64,000 nucleotides of DNA from Candidatus Altimarinota bacterium. GTDB lineage: Bacteria > Patescibacteriota > Gracilibacteria > BD1-5 > UBA6164. The DNA is taken from NCBI GenBank assembly GCA_028689115.1, contig JAQTWV010000001.1, forward strand, positions 473,539-537,538, in the 5' to 3' direction. Position numbers and translations under genes: made by a program. Shown one piece after another: positions 1-11,155 of this stretch; position 1 is the stretch's first letter, and each line of letters begins with the position of its first letter. The notes under the pieces are model-generated. The model worked only from the letters and a program-made list of their open reading frames with translations, was not told where the DNA came from and searched no databases.

Positions 1-1001
1 ATACTCCATTGTGCATAATATGTAACATCTGCAGTTACTATTGTTGATATTGTTATTTGTGTTCATCAACTTGCAGCTGTATACCATCAATTAAATGTAT
101 ATCAACTTCTTGTTGGATTACTTGGTAATGTTCATACTGCTGTGTTATATGCTACACTCTTTGTTGTTGGACTATGACCATTTCATCCATTTCAGTCAAA
201 TGTTGCAGTATAATTATTTACCTCACAATTATTTGTTAATATATTATATGAATAATTTGGATCACAAGTAGGTAAAGTACTACAATCATTTCAAGAATAT
301 CAATTTATACATTCATAGTAACATGGATTTGCATTATTTGTATTTTGCCATACTTGATTTTCACTTGTTGGTGTTCAAGCAGTAAAACTTGCATTTGTAT
401 AATTTGGTTGTGTATCACAACTATTTGTAACTACTGGTGGAGGTGTAGCTGTTCACTCTACTATCTCATATGGTAAATATATTCACTCATCCTCTACAAA
501 ATTATTATTACTATCTTTAATTATACTTGAACTATCTAATGTTTGCATTTTATAGTAATTTCATTTTACTACTGCTTGATTTAACTCTTCATTTATAGTT
601 GATACTTGATTAAACTTATATGCTCATGTTCATGTTCATCATACACTATATGATAATACATAATCTCAGTTTGTTATTGGATCTTTAAAACTATTTCAAT
701 CTTCCTTTAAATTTAAAAAATTTGCTGTTCATTGGATTGATAAAGCTGTATTGTTTCAATCTATTGTTAATCAAGTATTTGTTTTTGTTGTATTTATCAG
801 ACTTGATAGTGAAGTTCATTTTGAACTCTCTATTCATACTTTTTTCATGATATTATTTATATCACTTATTCTTTTGCTATCTCTTGCTGATATAGAATAT
901 CATTGTAAGTTTATAAACGCTATTGTTCATAATATAGCTAATATAGTAATTACTACTATTAATTCTACTAATGTAAATGCTTTTTTAATTTTATTTATCA
1001 T
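1..1001 (-). CDS. Type IV pilin-like surface protein with InlB-type repeat (3' end outside window)
   Basis: It begins with a prepilin signal: a short basic leader, then AFTLVELIVVITILAILG, the class III (PilD-type) cleavage and N-methylation motif, followed by a hydrophobic helix. Residues 35-150 form a conserved pilin-like stalk also present in the gene at 42002. The rest is an ectodomain with several cysteines, then a Listeria-Bacteroides (Flg_new/InlB B) repeat recognisable by YTFNGWYTAASGGTQ and ending in VTYYAQW. It runs off the window at base 1, so the C-terminus is unknown. Most glycines are TGA. Probably an adhesin shown on or secreted by a type IV pilus-like machine (inference). Confidence 0.85.
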
Positions 1002-1130
1002 TATTATTTTATATATATAAATAAAAAATAAATGTATATATATAGTATTATTATATAAAATTTTGTCAATTTGATATTTTTTACATTTACATATAATTAA
1101 ATATATTTTAATCTATTATTTATTATAATA

Positions 1131-2987
1131 ATGATTATTACAATTAAAGAAATACTTAAAAATCTACCTAAAACTCCTGGTATTTACCAGTTTTTTAATA
1201 AGGATAATAAAATAATTTACATTTGAAAGAGTGTAAATCTTTTTTCACGTGTTAATTCATATTTTAACTGAAAAAGTAAACTAAATTTTGCAAAACAAAA
1301 AATGGTTGAGCAAATTTGTGATATAAAAACTATTCTTACAAATAATGAAACAGAAAGTCTGATTTTAGAGACAACTCTCATAAAAAAACACGAACCAAAG
1401 TACAATATACTTATGAAAGATTGAAAAAATCATATCTATATAAAAATCACTTCTGAGTTTATACAAAAAATAATAAAAGTAAGACAAAAATCAAAAACTG
1501 GTACTTACTTTTGACCATATACAAGCACAAATTATGTAAATAATATATTGAAATTATCAAAAAAAATATTTTGATACAGAAGTTGTGATATAACATTTAC
1601 AAAAGAAAAAAATTGAGAAATAACACTAAGTAATGTAGGAAATACAAAAACTCCATGTATAGATTATTACATAAAAAGATGTGCTTGACCATGTATCAAA
1701 GATAATGAAAAAGTGAGAGAATATGAAGAAAAAATATGACAAATAAAAGATTTCTTTAAGTGAAATACAAACAAGATAAAACAAACTCTTGAAACTGAAA
1801 TGAGAGAAAAAGCAAGTAAATTACAATTTGAAGAAGCTTGAAAAATAAAAAATGACTTAGATAGTCTAAAAACGCTAGAAGAAAATCAAATAGTTAGAGA
1901 TTCTATAATCTGAGATTTCAATATAGTAAATTACATAGAAAAATTTGAAAAGTTTTACATTTGAATGATAGAAATAAGAGATAGTAAGATAACTGGGTTT
2001 TATAATTTTGAGATAAAAAATAATCTAGAAGAAGATACTCTTGATGTAATAAAAAGCTTTATAGAAAGCGATTTTGCAAGACATATTTCTGAAAAAAATA
2101 CTTATATAATTCCAAAAAACATAGATTTCGAAATAAAAGAAATAAAGATAGAAGTTCCTCAAATATGAAATAAAAAAGAACTTCTTGACTTGTGTTATAA
2201 AAACATATACGAATACGCTTATAAATCACATCTTAATTCCCTTTCAACTAAGTGATTTACAAAACAAACTATGATAAATTTGTTAAGTATTTTATGATAT
2301 GAACAAATAAATAAAGACATACTTTTTGAGTGTAATGATATAAGTCATATTTCTGGAAATCATACAGTTGCTAGTAGAAGTATCATAGAAAATGGAAAAA
2401 GTAACACAAGTAAATACAAAAAATACAAGATAAAATCTCTAGAAGAACAAAAAATAAATGATTTTGATTCTATGAGAGAAGTAATAACTAGAAGATTAAA
2501 AGAGATTGATAAATCACAAATTATCCCCGATTTAATAATAATAGATGGTTGAAAATGACAATTATCAAGTGTGGTAGAAATACTAAATAATTTTAAAAAT
2601 GAAATAGAAACGGAAGAGAAAAAACAATTATTTGATAAGATTCAAATAGTTTCAATTGCAAAAAGAGAAGAAGAATTATTTACTATGAATAAAAACAAAG
2701 AATTTGAAAGAATACTTTTAGATAAAGAAAGCAATGAGATAAAATTAGTACAAAAAATAAGAGATGAAGCTCATAGGTTTGCTATAACTTTTAACAGAGA
2801 TACTAGAATAAAAGCTATGAAAAAAAATATACTTGAAAGTTTGCCATGATTTGGTCCAAAAACTAGAAGTAAGTTGTTAAAAAAATATTGAAATGTAGAA
2901 GCTTTAAAAGATATAGATATAGAAGAATTAAAAGAAATACTTAATAAAACTCAAATTGAAACACTAGAAAATCACTCAATAATCTAA
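1131..2987 (+). CDS. uvrC: Excinuclease ABC subunit C
   Basis: The 618 residues match UvrC in length and order. There is an N-terminal GIY-YIG nuclease (PGIYQFF, then [16 protein letters not shown]), a central UVR segment (about residues 200-240), the RNase H-like nuclease half (IIDGGKGQLSSV near 475) and a C-terminal helix-hairpin-helix ([17 protein letters not shown]). UvrC makes both incisions in nucleotide excision repair with UvrA and UvrB; uvrB lies at 37158 here, not next to it. Many conserved glycines, including the one in YIGK, are TGA, and the frame is open only under code 25. It is transcribed away from the pilin-like gene. Confidence 0.95.
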
Positions 2988-3048
2988 AAACTTTACAAAA
3001 CCAATATTTTTTATAAAATAATTAAAACTTATATAATAAATTTGAAAA

Positions 3049-3570
3049 ATGAAAGATTTTATTAAGAAATATCACAATAAAAAATTGATTTGAAATACTT
3101 GAATAATTGTAACTAGTTTAGTATTAGCACTTTGAATAAACTTTTTTTTAATAGATAGTACTTCTATGTGAAAAGAATTAAAAACATCTGTTTTAGATGC
3201 ATGAATTACAGAAATTAAAGCAGATTTATATGTAGAAAATAATGAGAATAATATAATAATTAAAAATTCTAAACAAATAGTAAGTCCTAAAACTATATCT
3301 TTAAGTCTGACTTATAATCCTCTAGAATTAGAACTAAAAAATATAAATTCAAAATTATGAGAAATAACTATCCTATGAGAAAAAAACTCAGGATTTGAAA
3401 CTGTTTTATTAAATACACAAAATAATGATATATCAGCAAATGAAAATATAATTGAGATTGAAACTAACAGATTGGCAGAAAAATCAACTGGACTAAATAT
3501 GATAAATGCAAATTTTAAAGATATTTCATGAGAACAATACAATTTATCTACATCTGGAATTACTTTTTAA
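3049..3570 (+). CDS. Membrane-anchored cohesin-like protein, unknown function
   Basis: 173 residues. A cytoplasmic basic stretch (about residues 1-13) precedes one transmembrane helix (14-35), and the rest is predicted to lie outside the membrane. The exported part is beta-rich (SLSLTYNPLELELKNI) with spacing that resembles cohesin or other Ig-like domains, though no signature is decisive. Many CPR genomes encode such anchored beta-sandwich proteins near pilus or surface genes, so a surface or pilus-accessory role is possible. It follows uvrC by 61 bases and ends in a strong terminator. The glycine codons mix TGA and GGA. Confidence 0.6.
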
Positions 3571-3596
3571 ATCTCTCAATTTTGAGAGATTTTTTC
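3568..3596 (+). terminator. Rho-independent terminator
   Basis: A stem AAATCTCTC/GAGAGATTT with an AATTTT loop is followed by a T run. It overlaps the stop of the cohesin-like gene. Confidence 0.8.
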
Positions 3597-3610
3597 TTAA
3601 AAAATACAAA

Positions 3611-4450
3611 ATGACTAAAATAATAGATACACATTGTCATCCATATTTAAATAAAATTAAAAATAAAGATGACATAATAAATAATTTTTTCTCAAATTGA
3701 TGAGAATATATGATAGTAATATGAACTAATCTAGAAACAACAAAAGAATCGCTTGATATAGCAAAAATTAATCCTAAAATATTTGCTACAATGTGAATTC
3801 ATCCATGTGATATTTGAGAATTGGAAGTGGAAAATACGATTTTAGAATTAGAAAATATATATAGAGAAAATAGTGAAAAAATAGTTTGATTATGAGAATG
3901 TTGACTTGATTATTATTGGCTATACAAAAACTTAGAAAACTCAAATTTAAGTGATGATGAAAAAGAAAAAATAGTAGAAAGAACAAAAGAAAAACAAAAA
4001 TTATTTTTTATAAAACAAATAGAATTAGCTAAAAAACTAGATTTACCAATAATAATTCACAATAGAAATAGTAAAGAAGATATACTTGAAATACTAGAAA
4101 AAACTGAGTTTAAAAATTTCATATTTCATTGTTATAGCGAAGACCTAGATTATGCAAAAAAATTGATAGAATTATCTCCAGATTGCAAGATAAGTTTCTC
4201 TTGAATTGTTACTTTTAGTAACGCAAAGGAAATACAGCAAACAGCTAAAAATATACCATTAAAAAATATATTAGCTGAAACTGATAGTCCTTACCTAACA
4301 CCAACTCCTTTTAGATGAAAAGAAGAAAATGAACCAATTTTTACAAGATATGTAATAGAAAAAATTGCTTCCCTTAGATGAGAAAATTATGATTATGTCG
4401 AAAATGAAATCTATAATAATTCTGTTAAAACATTTAAAATAGAAAAATAA
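3611..4450 (+). CDS. tatD: TatD family metal-dependent DNase
   Basis: 279 residues, the usual length for TatD. Metal ligands are visible in order: HCH in IDTHCHPYL near residue 8, Glu in GLGECGLDYYW, His in PIIIHNR, His in FIFHCYSED and Asp in LAETDSPYLTP. TatD enzymes are 3'-5' exonucleases or deoxyribonucleases of the amidohydrolase fold, linked to DNA repair and turnover. The ATG is 41 bases after the previous stop with the terminator between them, so it probably has its own promoter. Structural glycines (GIHPCDIGEL, GLGECGL) are TGA. Confidence 0.93.
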
Positions 4451-4476
4451 ACTAGCTTACGCTAGTTTATTTTTCC
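4447..4476. terminator. Bidirectional terminator between convergent genes
   Basis: AAACTAGC-TTAC-GCTAGTTT hairpin with T runs on both strands, shared by tatD (+) and the convergent minus-strand gene. Confidence 0.8.
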
Positions 4477-5075
4477 TCTAAAATACTTTTTTCTTTTTCT
4501 TTATAATATTCATCAATAGATAAAAAACATTCCCTAAATCCTTCTGGATCACCATAATCTGCAAAATATTTTTGCCATTCATGACCTCATCTCATCTTTT
4601 TTGCACTCTTTATTGGGCACCAATATTTTTCTGTTCTTCATCAAACTTCAACTGCATATGAAAAAAGTCAATTTACATAAGAACAATATAAACAATTTAC
4701 TTTTTGAATTGTATTTAAATAATCTAATTCCTTTCTTTCAAAAGAAATATAATCTGATCTTTTAACCAAAGGAATTCCATAAAGTCTAATTGCAGTGTTT
4801 TGATACATAAATAAAAATATATCCAAAATAATAGCTGGAATTATCATAGAGTAAATAAATGGCATAGATAGTATTTCCCTTACTCTAGCTGAAAATATAC
4901 TTTCTAAAATAGATTTTTTCTTCTTTTTATTTGCAATCCTTGCTTCATTTGTAAATACGATTTTTCATTTAATAAATGAAAAACTATATTTTTCCATAAG
5001 TTTTAAATATTCTCACTTTAACTCTATTTTTTTTTGCTCAATTTCTTCTAAAAGTCTATTTATTCTAGATTTCAT
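4467..5075 (-). CDS. Conserved protein of unknown function with a Cys cluster and hydrophobic segment
   Basis: 202 residues. It opens with a charged coiled-coil-like stretch (1-35). A hydrophobic segment (about 70-95, MPFIYSMIIPAIILDIFLFM) could be membrane-embedded. The C-terminal third holds NCLYCSYVNG, later WCPIK, and then MRGGHEWQKYFADYGDPEGF, which suggests a metal-binding cluster of Cys and perhaps His. I recognise no named family with certainty. The start is the first ATG after an AT-rich spacer. It converges on tatD and shares its terminator. Glycine codons include TGA at GEYL and GGRTE. Confidence 0.75.
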
Positions 5076-5205
5076 CTTATAATTTAGATTAAAAAATATT
5101 TATAAAAGTATATAAATTTTTATAAAAAATCAAAATTTAATTAAAATAATATTGACTAAAATTAAATATTATTTATTATTAAGCTATTAAATCATAAAAA
5201 AATAT

Positions 5206-5643
5206 ATGAAAAATACCATTGGTAATTATTCAACAAGAGATACATTAAAAAATTTACAACTAGTTGAATGATATAGTTTTGCTTTAAAAAAAGACATTCA
5301 TGCTGCTTGAATAAAAAAATGAGATTTTGATGAATGAGATCTTATAGAAATAATTAAAATTGAATTAAAAGAGGAACATGATCATAGAACTCACGAGGTA
5401 AAATTTAGAGTTACAAATAAAAAATGAAAGACTAAAGATTATGAAATGAGTGGTTGAGTTTTTTTAAAAAACTTTGTAGAACAGTTAAATCCAGAAGATA
5501 TAGCTTATAAAAAAATAGAAATTGCAAGTAATGAGATAAAAACTCAAGTTGAAGAAATAACTAAAGAACCTGAAAATGAAAAACCTAAAAAATGGCACGA
5601 AAAATTAAAAGATAAATTTAAATGAAAAAAACACAAAAAATAG
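5206..5643 (+). CDS. Hypothetical protein, 145 aa, Lys-rich tail
   Basis: The family is not recognised. It is soluble and charged, with no signal peptide. The N-terminal 100 residues look like one small alpha/beta domain (GDLIEIIKIELKEEHDHRTHEV). The last 25 residues are very basic (KWHEKLKDKFKGKKHKK), suggesting nucleic-acid or membrane-surface contact. It stands alone between divergent and convergent neighbours, ending in a hairpin terminator. The frame uses TGA for Gly at eight or more sites, consistent with the neighbours. Confidence 0.7.
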
Positions 5644-5664
5644 GACTGAAAGTCCTATTTTTTG
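5635..5664. terminator. Terminator
   Basis: AAATAGGACT-GAA-AGTCCTATTTTTT hairpin overlapping the TAG stop. It can serve the plus gene and, in reverse, the aminopeptidase gene on the minus strand. Confidence 0.75.
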
Positions 5665-5675
5665 TGTTTTTTTCC

Positions 5676-6710
5676 TTATATAACGTATTTTTCATCTTCA
5701 AAAACTAAGATATCATCTATAAATATTTGTTTTATGTCAGGAAATATATCTATATGATATCTTTGAACAACACTCTTGTGCATCTTTGCTCTGTAAATTT
5801 GATGTTTTTTTCAAAGTGATAAATGAAATCCTGCAATTCTTTCATAAGAATTTACATCTGCAATCACTTTTTCTCTAGTTATTCAAGGATTTAATCAAAA
5901 TCATAACTCTCTAAGCATAACTTCCCCATTTTCAGATTCAGCTATAAAATCAAGTATTTTTCTAAATGTTACAGGACAATTTATATCATCACAAGTAACT
6001 ATACTTTTGTTAATTTTTATCTTAAAAGGTTTTACAAACTCAACTTGTAACTTGTCATCAGGAAAAGCATAAACTGTCAATTCCCCATTTACATTATCAA
6101 AAATCTTTGCTTCAGTAAAATTTTCTCAAATTGGAAAATTTCCTCATCTATTTTTTCACTCATAATTTCAAGTATTTTGTTTCATATCTTCAAATCATCA
6201 TTCTATTTTTAAAATTGAAGAATCATGACATATAAAAGTCATAGTTTGTGCCTTGTCAGATAATTGCTTTAATTTAGCTCACAATTCTTCATAAAGTGGT
6301 GTATTATAAGTTATAGCATCAGCATAATTTTCTATCTCATTATCATAAATATAAGCCAAATGTCTATGCTCTAAACATCAAACTCAAGCATTATTTAAAT
6401 TTAATCTTATCCTAAAATCATCAAGCATAAAATTAGTAGATTGAACCAAAACAACTGTAGAATTTTCTTTTAAAGAAAGTAATTTATTTTTCAATTCTTC
6501 TTTATCAACTTCTGCAAAGTTTATAATTTCAGCATTTTTCTTATCTTTTAAATTTGCTATATATCATTTAGAAATCTCAGTTGATAATGACGAGTCTAAA
6601 TCATAAACTAATATAACTGGAAAATCACTATATCTTTCATCATTTATCTTTAAATTTTTCTCTAGTATATTTTTAGTTGCTTCTAAAAATTTTTGTTCAA
6701 TTATATTCAT
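5676..6710 (-). CDS. M29-type aminopeptidase-like protein
   Basis: 344 residues. The C-terminal half has the layout of peptidase family M29 and its relatives: NRGGNFPIGENFTEAK, a conserved acidic segment LRELGFGLNPGITREKVIAD, then YERIAGFHLSLGKKHQ and YHIDIFPD with acidic and His residues positioned as metal ligands. M29 enzymes are Mn/Co/Zn-dependent aminopeptidases that release N-terminal residues in the cytosol. The N-terminal 150 residues are more divergent (VVLVQSTNFMLDDFRIRL), so substrate range is open. A role in recycling imported peptides is inferred. Start: ATG 11 bases inside an AT-rich leader. Confidence 0.7.
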
Positions 6711-6785
6711 AATTTTTAGTATTTTTTAAAATAAAAAAATAAAGTTTTTTGATGCTATATCAAAAATAATAAAATATATGGGATT

Positions 6786-6868
6786 TGTCATTCTGAATTT
6801 ATTTCAGAATCATTATTATAAGCTAAATATCATATATTAAAAGATCCTGAAACAAGTTCAGGATGACA
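6786..6868. repeat. Pair of REP-like palindromic repeats
   Basis: Two palindromic units in opposite orientation, at 6786-6811 and 6843-6868. The core is TGTCATTCTGAA/TTCAGAATCA in one and GATCCTGAA/TTCAGGATGACA in the other. The same unit recurs at 26052-26119 and 26229-26310. It fills the gap between the aminopeptidase and the SSB-like gene. Confidence 0.8.
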
Positions 6869-6898
6869 TTTTTAAGATAATCTATTTAGACTTAATTT

Positions 6899-7183
6899 TT
6901 AAAATGGTATATCTTCAATAGAAATATCTTCACTTGCATTATTTTGAGATGGCTTAGAAGAGTTAGAGTTTTGATTTGCTTCTGGATTCCATTCATTTAA
7001 CGTAAAATAATGAGTTTCACCATATTGTCCTGGTTCTTTTCTCTTACTCATAACTACATTTACATAACCTTTTTCGTTAGCATATTGCCCCAATTTTTCC
7101 ACATTAAAACTTATGTTAAAAAATTCACCAAATTGCCCATTTATCGCTTTACAACTAGCTCAATCTATATATGTTTTTGCCAT
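6899..7183 (-). CDS. Small SSB-like protein with SSB C-terminal tip
   Basis: 94 residues. Residues 1-62 look like a compact beta-barrel domain (MAKTYIDGASCKAINGQFGE, then VNVVMSKRKEPGQYGETHYF). Residues 65-85 form an Asn/Ser-rich linker. The last residues, EDISIEDIPF, match the acidic D-[DE]-IPF tip that bacterial SSB proteins use to recruit repair and replication partners. No classical SSB sequence motif is seen in the body, so the OB-fold is inferred. The start ATG gives the complete domain; an internal ATG at 7102 would cut it. One glycine (DGAS) is TGA. Confidence 0.75.
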
Positions 7184-7309
7184 AAAAAAATGTTTAAAAT
7201 TAAATTCAAGAAGTATTTTATGGAAAAATGATTTATAAACAAATAAATTTTACTTTTTTATTTTTGAAATCTTTTGTATAATTAAGTAAATTTAAACTTA
7301 AAAAAGTAT

Positions 7310-8002
7310 ATGAGAATAGATAAATATTTAGCAAATCTTTGAATTTGAAGCAGAAAAGAAATAAATAAGTTGATAAAAGAATGATGAGTTTTTATAAATA
7401 ATGAAATTTGTAAGAAAAGCGAAGAAAAAATAAAATTTAATGATGAAATAAGCGTAAATTGAGAAAAAATAATATATAAAGAATTTATTTATATAGCACT
7501 AAATAAACCTCAAAATTATGTTTCTAGCAATAAAGATGAAGCTCATTATAAATCATATAAGGAGCTACTAAAAGACTGCCCATATGCAAATCTAGTGGAA
7601 ATAGTTTGAAGACTTGATGTAGATACAACTTGACTATTATTACTAACTAATAATTGAGATTTAATTCATAAATTAATTCATCCTAATAAAGATATTTTTA
7701 AAACTTATTATGTAGAAGCAAAAAATAGTTTGAGTGAACTAGATTTAAAAAGCCTAGAGAATTGAGTAAAAATAGACGATTTTATAACAAAAAAAGCATA
7801 TATAAAAAGATTATGAGAAAACAAAATAGAACTATCTATAAGTGAGTGAAAATTTCATCAAATAAAAAAAATGCTTATAGCAGTAAATAATGAAGTTACT
7901 AAACTTCATAGAAAAAGTATTTGAAAAATAGAATTGTTAGATTTAGCTGAATGAAAATGGAGATATTTAAGTGATAATGAAATAAAAATAGTTATTAGTT
8001 AG
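7310..8002 (+). CDS. 16S/23S rRNA pseudouridine synthase, RsuA/RluB family
   Basis: 230 residues. The N-terminal S4 RNA-binding domain is MRIDKYLANLGIGSRKEINK through GGVFIN. The catalytic domain carries the family signature VGRLDVDTTGLLLLTNNG with the catalytic Asp (D in GRLD). Near the end, KFHQIKKMLIAVNNEV is the conserved HQIRxM-like RNA contact. RsuA-type enzymes isomerise one uridine in rRNA during ribosome assembly; which site is not decidable here. The signature glycines GRLD and TTGLL are encoded by TGA. Confidence 0.93.
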
Positions 8003-8064
8003 TATTGACATTTTATAAATAAGTTTTATTATATAAATAATACTTTACTAATAAAATTTATTTT

Positions 8065-9486
8065 ATGGAAAAACATCAACTAAATTCTGAATTTAATCTT
8101 ACTATAGAATGAGCTAAAGATGAGGTTTGTAAAAATGAAAATGATGTATTAAAATCTAAAACAACTATAAGAATAATAAATATTTTGAATAATGATATTC
8201 AAAGTATTTATTTAAAAATTTTATGAAATAAAATTATATCAAATACAGAATATGATTATATTTTATCATTTTTTAATGATGAAAATACTCTAGTTAATTC
8301 TCAAAATATAATATCAAAATTATTCTTACTTCAATGAAATGAAAATAGTGAGTTTATTGATTCATTTTTAAAAGATGAAAATTGAAAAATCAGTGTAGTT
8401 AAAGTAATTGAATACATAAAAAATTTAATATTCAACTATAAACTAAAAATTGATACAGATAATCCTAAAAGTATAAAAAAAATAAGAACTGATTCAAAAT
8501 GAGATTATTATAAATATACTAATAATTGAGAAAATCAGTTATTTATAGTATCTGAATGAAATATATTTTTATTTCAAAACTGTGATAAAAACACTACTCT
8601 TCTTGATAATTGATTAATATTTACAATTGAAAAAAATAGTGATAATACACAACATATTTCAACTGACTGATGAGTTTTATATGAATTTAATTGAACAGGT
8701 TTCATAGAAGTACTAAAAACACCTTGATTATGTGGTATATCAAACACAAACGCAAAAAGATTATACAATGTATCAGATATTTGAATTTCAATTTGATTAT
8801 CAAAAATAAATAAAGATGTTGATTGAAAATATAGTATAGAAGAAATATTAGAAATAAAATACTCTAACATTGAACATAAAAAATGATTAATAATTGCTAG
8901 AAATTATAGTACAAATAAAATTGAAATATATAAAGAATTTGATGGTGTATATCAAATAATATATAAAACAACAACATATAGTGATACTTTTGAAATAAAC
9001 GAATTATGATATGGTTATTTTGAAATAGAAAATAACGGCTTAACAAGTATCTTGAAATTAAATAATGATAATATCTTAGATATTTTTGATGAAAATCTAA
9101 TTGATACTATTGGAATAAATACATATTTATTAATAAACTGCTGACTTCCTACTCTGATTAAAAATAAAAACTGAAAATGAATTTATATATTTGATATAGA
9201 AACTTGAATTGTAAAAAAATTAGTTGATATATGAAATATTGAAACAGAATTACCAACAATGATTTTAGATAAAATATCAATAGAAACTGAAAATTGAACA
9301 ATAGTTTTATATTATAAAAATTGAATTTTATTTAAATTTAAAAAATGATATAAAATACGTAATTTATATAATCCTTATAGTATACAAAAATGATTTTTTT
9401 GAAATCAAATTATTATAACTAATGATTTTGAAACAATGGAAAATTATTTAGAAGAAGTAAAAATACCATATAAATTAGAAAGGTAA
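8065..9486 (+). CDS. Unknown protein, paralogue of the next gene
   Basis: 473 residues, no signal peptide or membrane span. It shares layout with the gene at 9574: a helical N-terminal 100 residues (TTIRIINILNNDIQSIYLKI; later SKLFLLQGNENSEFIDSFLKDENG), then a long beta-rich region of short strand repeats such as NGKGIYIFDIETGIVKKLVDI. The pattern suggests a beta-propeller or similar repeat fold (inference). It may be a cytosolic or non-classically secreted binding protein. Spacing of 87 bases and a terminator-like hairpin separate it from its paralogue. Confidence 0.7.
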
Positions 9487-9540
9487 TAATTGGCTTTAAA
9501 AAGGAATAATGACGATTGACTTTAGATTAAAAATTAGTAT

Positions 9541-9573
9541 GATTAGTATAATTTATTATACTAATCTTTTATT
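9541..9573 (+). terminator. Terminator between the two paralogues
   Basis: Perfect 11-bp stem GATTAGTATAA-TTTA-TTATACTAATC followed by TTTT. It sits directly before the ATG of the next gene, so it could also act as a leader hairpin. Confidence 0.6.
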
Positions 9574-11094
9574 ATGACGGCAAAACCTAGTGTTTTTGAT
9601 GGGACAAATGTAACAAATAAAATTGAAAAAATAGAATTATTATCTATTGAGGCTACTTCTCAAAAAGAATATTGTGAAAATCCTGAAGATATAAAAAATA
9701 GTGAAACTACTATAAAATTTTTATCAGTAATTGAAAAAAGAGTTTGAAAAATCTTAGAAATATCATTAGTTAATAGTAGTATCAGTGAAATATATGTAAA
9801 ATTTATTTCTAATACACCCCTAACAAAAGCTGAATTTAAAGCTATATATTCGTTTTTAAGTAAAGAAAATGTTTTAAATGAAATTGAATTTTTAATGTCT
9901 AAATTACTTATACTTCACTGAGAAAGAAATGATAATTTTATAAATAGTTTTTTAAAAAATGAAGATTGAAATTTTACAGCTCTAAATTTCGTATCATATA
10001 TCAAAGATAAATTAACAAACTATAAACTAGTTGTTGATATAGAAAATGGAGATTCAATAAAATTATTAGAAAAAACAAAAGAATGAAATTATTACACTTA
10101 TAAATCAAACTGAAAAATATGAATTTTTATAGTTTCAAATTGAGAAATTATTATGCTAAAAAAATTATTTGAAAAAGTAACATTATTAAATAATTGACTA
10201 ATTTTTTGTCTAATAAATAATAAAGATTTGAATGATACTTGAATTTGATTTGAATGATTTACGTGATTAATATATGATTTTGATTGAGAGCAATTTAATC
10301 AAATGTCAAAAATACCATGAACTTTAGAATTAAGAGAAACAAATATTGAAAATTATTTTATAACTAATAATTTAGTTTGAAATTGATTAACAGAAATAAG
10401 TAAATTTGATACAAATGAAGAAAAATTATGAGTTGAGGTAAATGAATTATTACCAAAAATATATAATAATATAAGAATGCAATGAAAATTTATAATTGCA
10501 AATAAAGATAAATCAGAAAATGAAAATATTTTTGAAATATATATAAATACTGAAAAATGACTAGAATTAGTGCATACTACTTTGTCAGATTTGGTAATTT
10601 GATTAAGAGATTTATGAAATAATTATTATTTAGTTGAAGATAATACATGAAAAAATATTTATAAATTAGATGAACATAATATATTTAATATTGTTGATAA
10701 TAAATTATTAAATATGTCAGTTGTAAATACTCAATCATTAATGAGATGAGAACCAACAGTTATATCTAATAATAATGAAGCTTGAATTTATATATTTGAT
10801 TATAATACTTGAAAATTAAGAAAACTAATTGATGTAACAAATACAAATTTAAAATCTCTAGAAATTGATTGAGATATGTTAACTATTTCTACTAATTTTT
10901 GAAAAAATATATTTTTCTATAAAGATTGAAAAATCTATGATTTCATTAAATGATATAAAATATATTCATGATATATTTATTGATATTTAAAAAAATGATT
11001 ATTAGGAGAAAAATTTTTTATAAAAAACTCATTTGAATATATGTCTGAATATTTATCAGAAATAGTAACTCCTATTAAATTAAAAACAAAATAA
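9574..11094 (+). CDS. Unknown protein, paralogue of the preceding gene
   Basis: 506 residues. It resembles the 473-residue protein upstream in order and motifs: helical N-terminus with SKLLILHGERNDNFINSFL, then beta-rich repeats including NEAGIYIFDYNTGKLRKLID. No transmembrane helix, signal peptide or catalytic motif was seen. The two copies are clearly diverged, so the duplication is not recent. The first residues are MTAKPSVFDGTN; glycines here are a mix of GGG and TGA. No function can be assigned. Confidence 0.7.
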
Positions 11095-11115
11095 AAAATA
11101 TATAATTATTGTAAA

Positions 11116-11154
11116 ACAAAAAAAGACACCTGAATTTCAGGTGTCTTTTTTTGT
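11116..11154. terminator. Strong bidirectional terminator
   Basis: AAAAAGACACCTGAA/TTCAGGTGTCTTTTT hairpin between convergent genes. Confidence 0.85.
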
Positions 11155-11155
11155 T

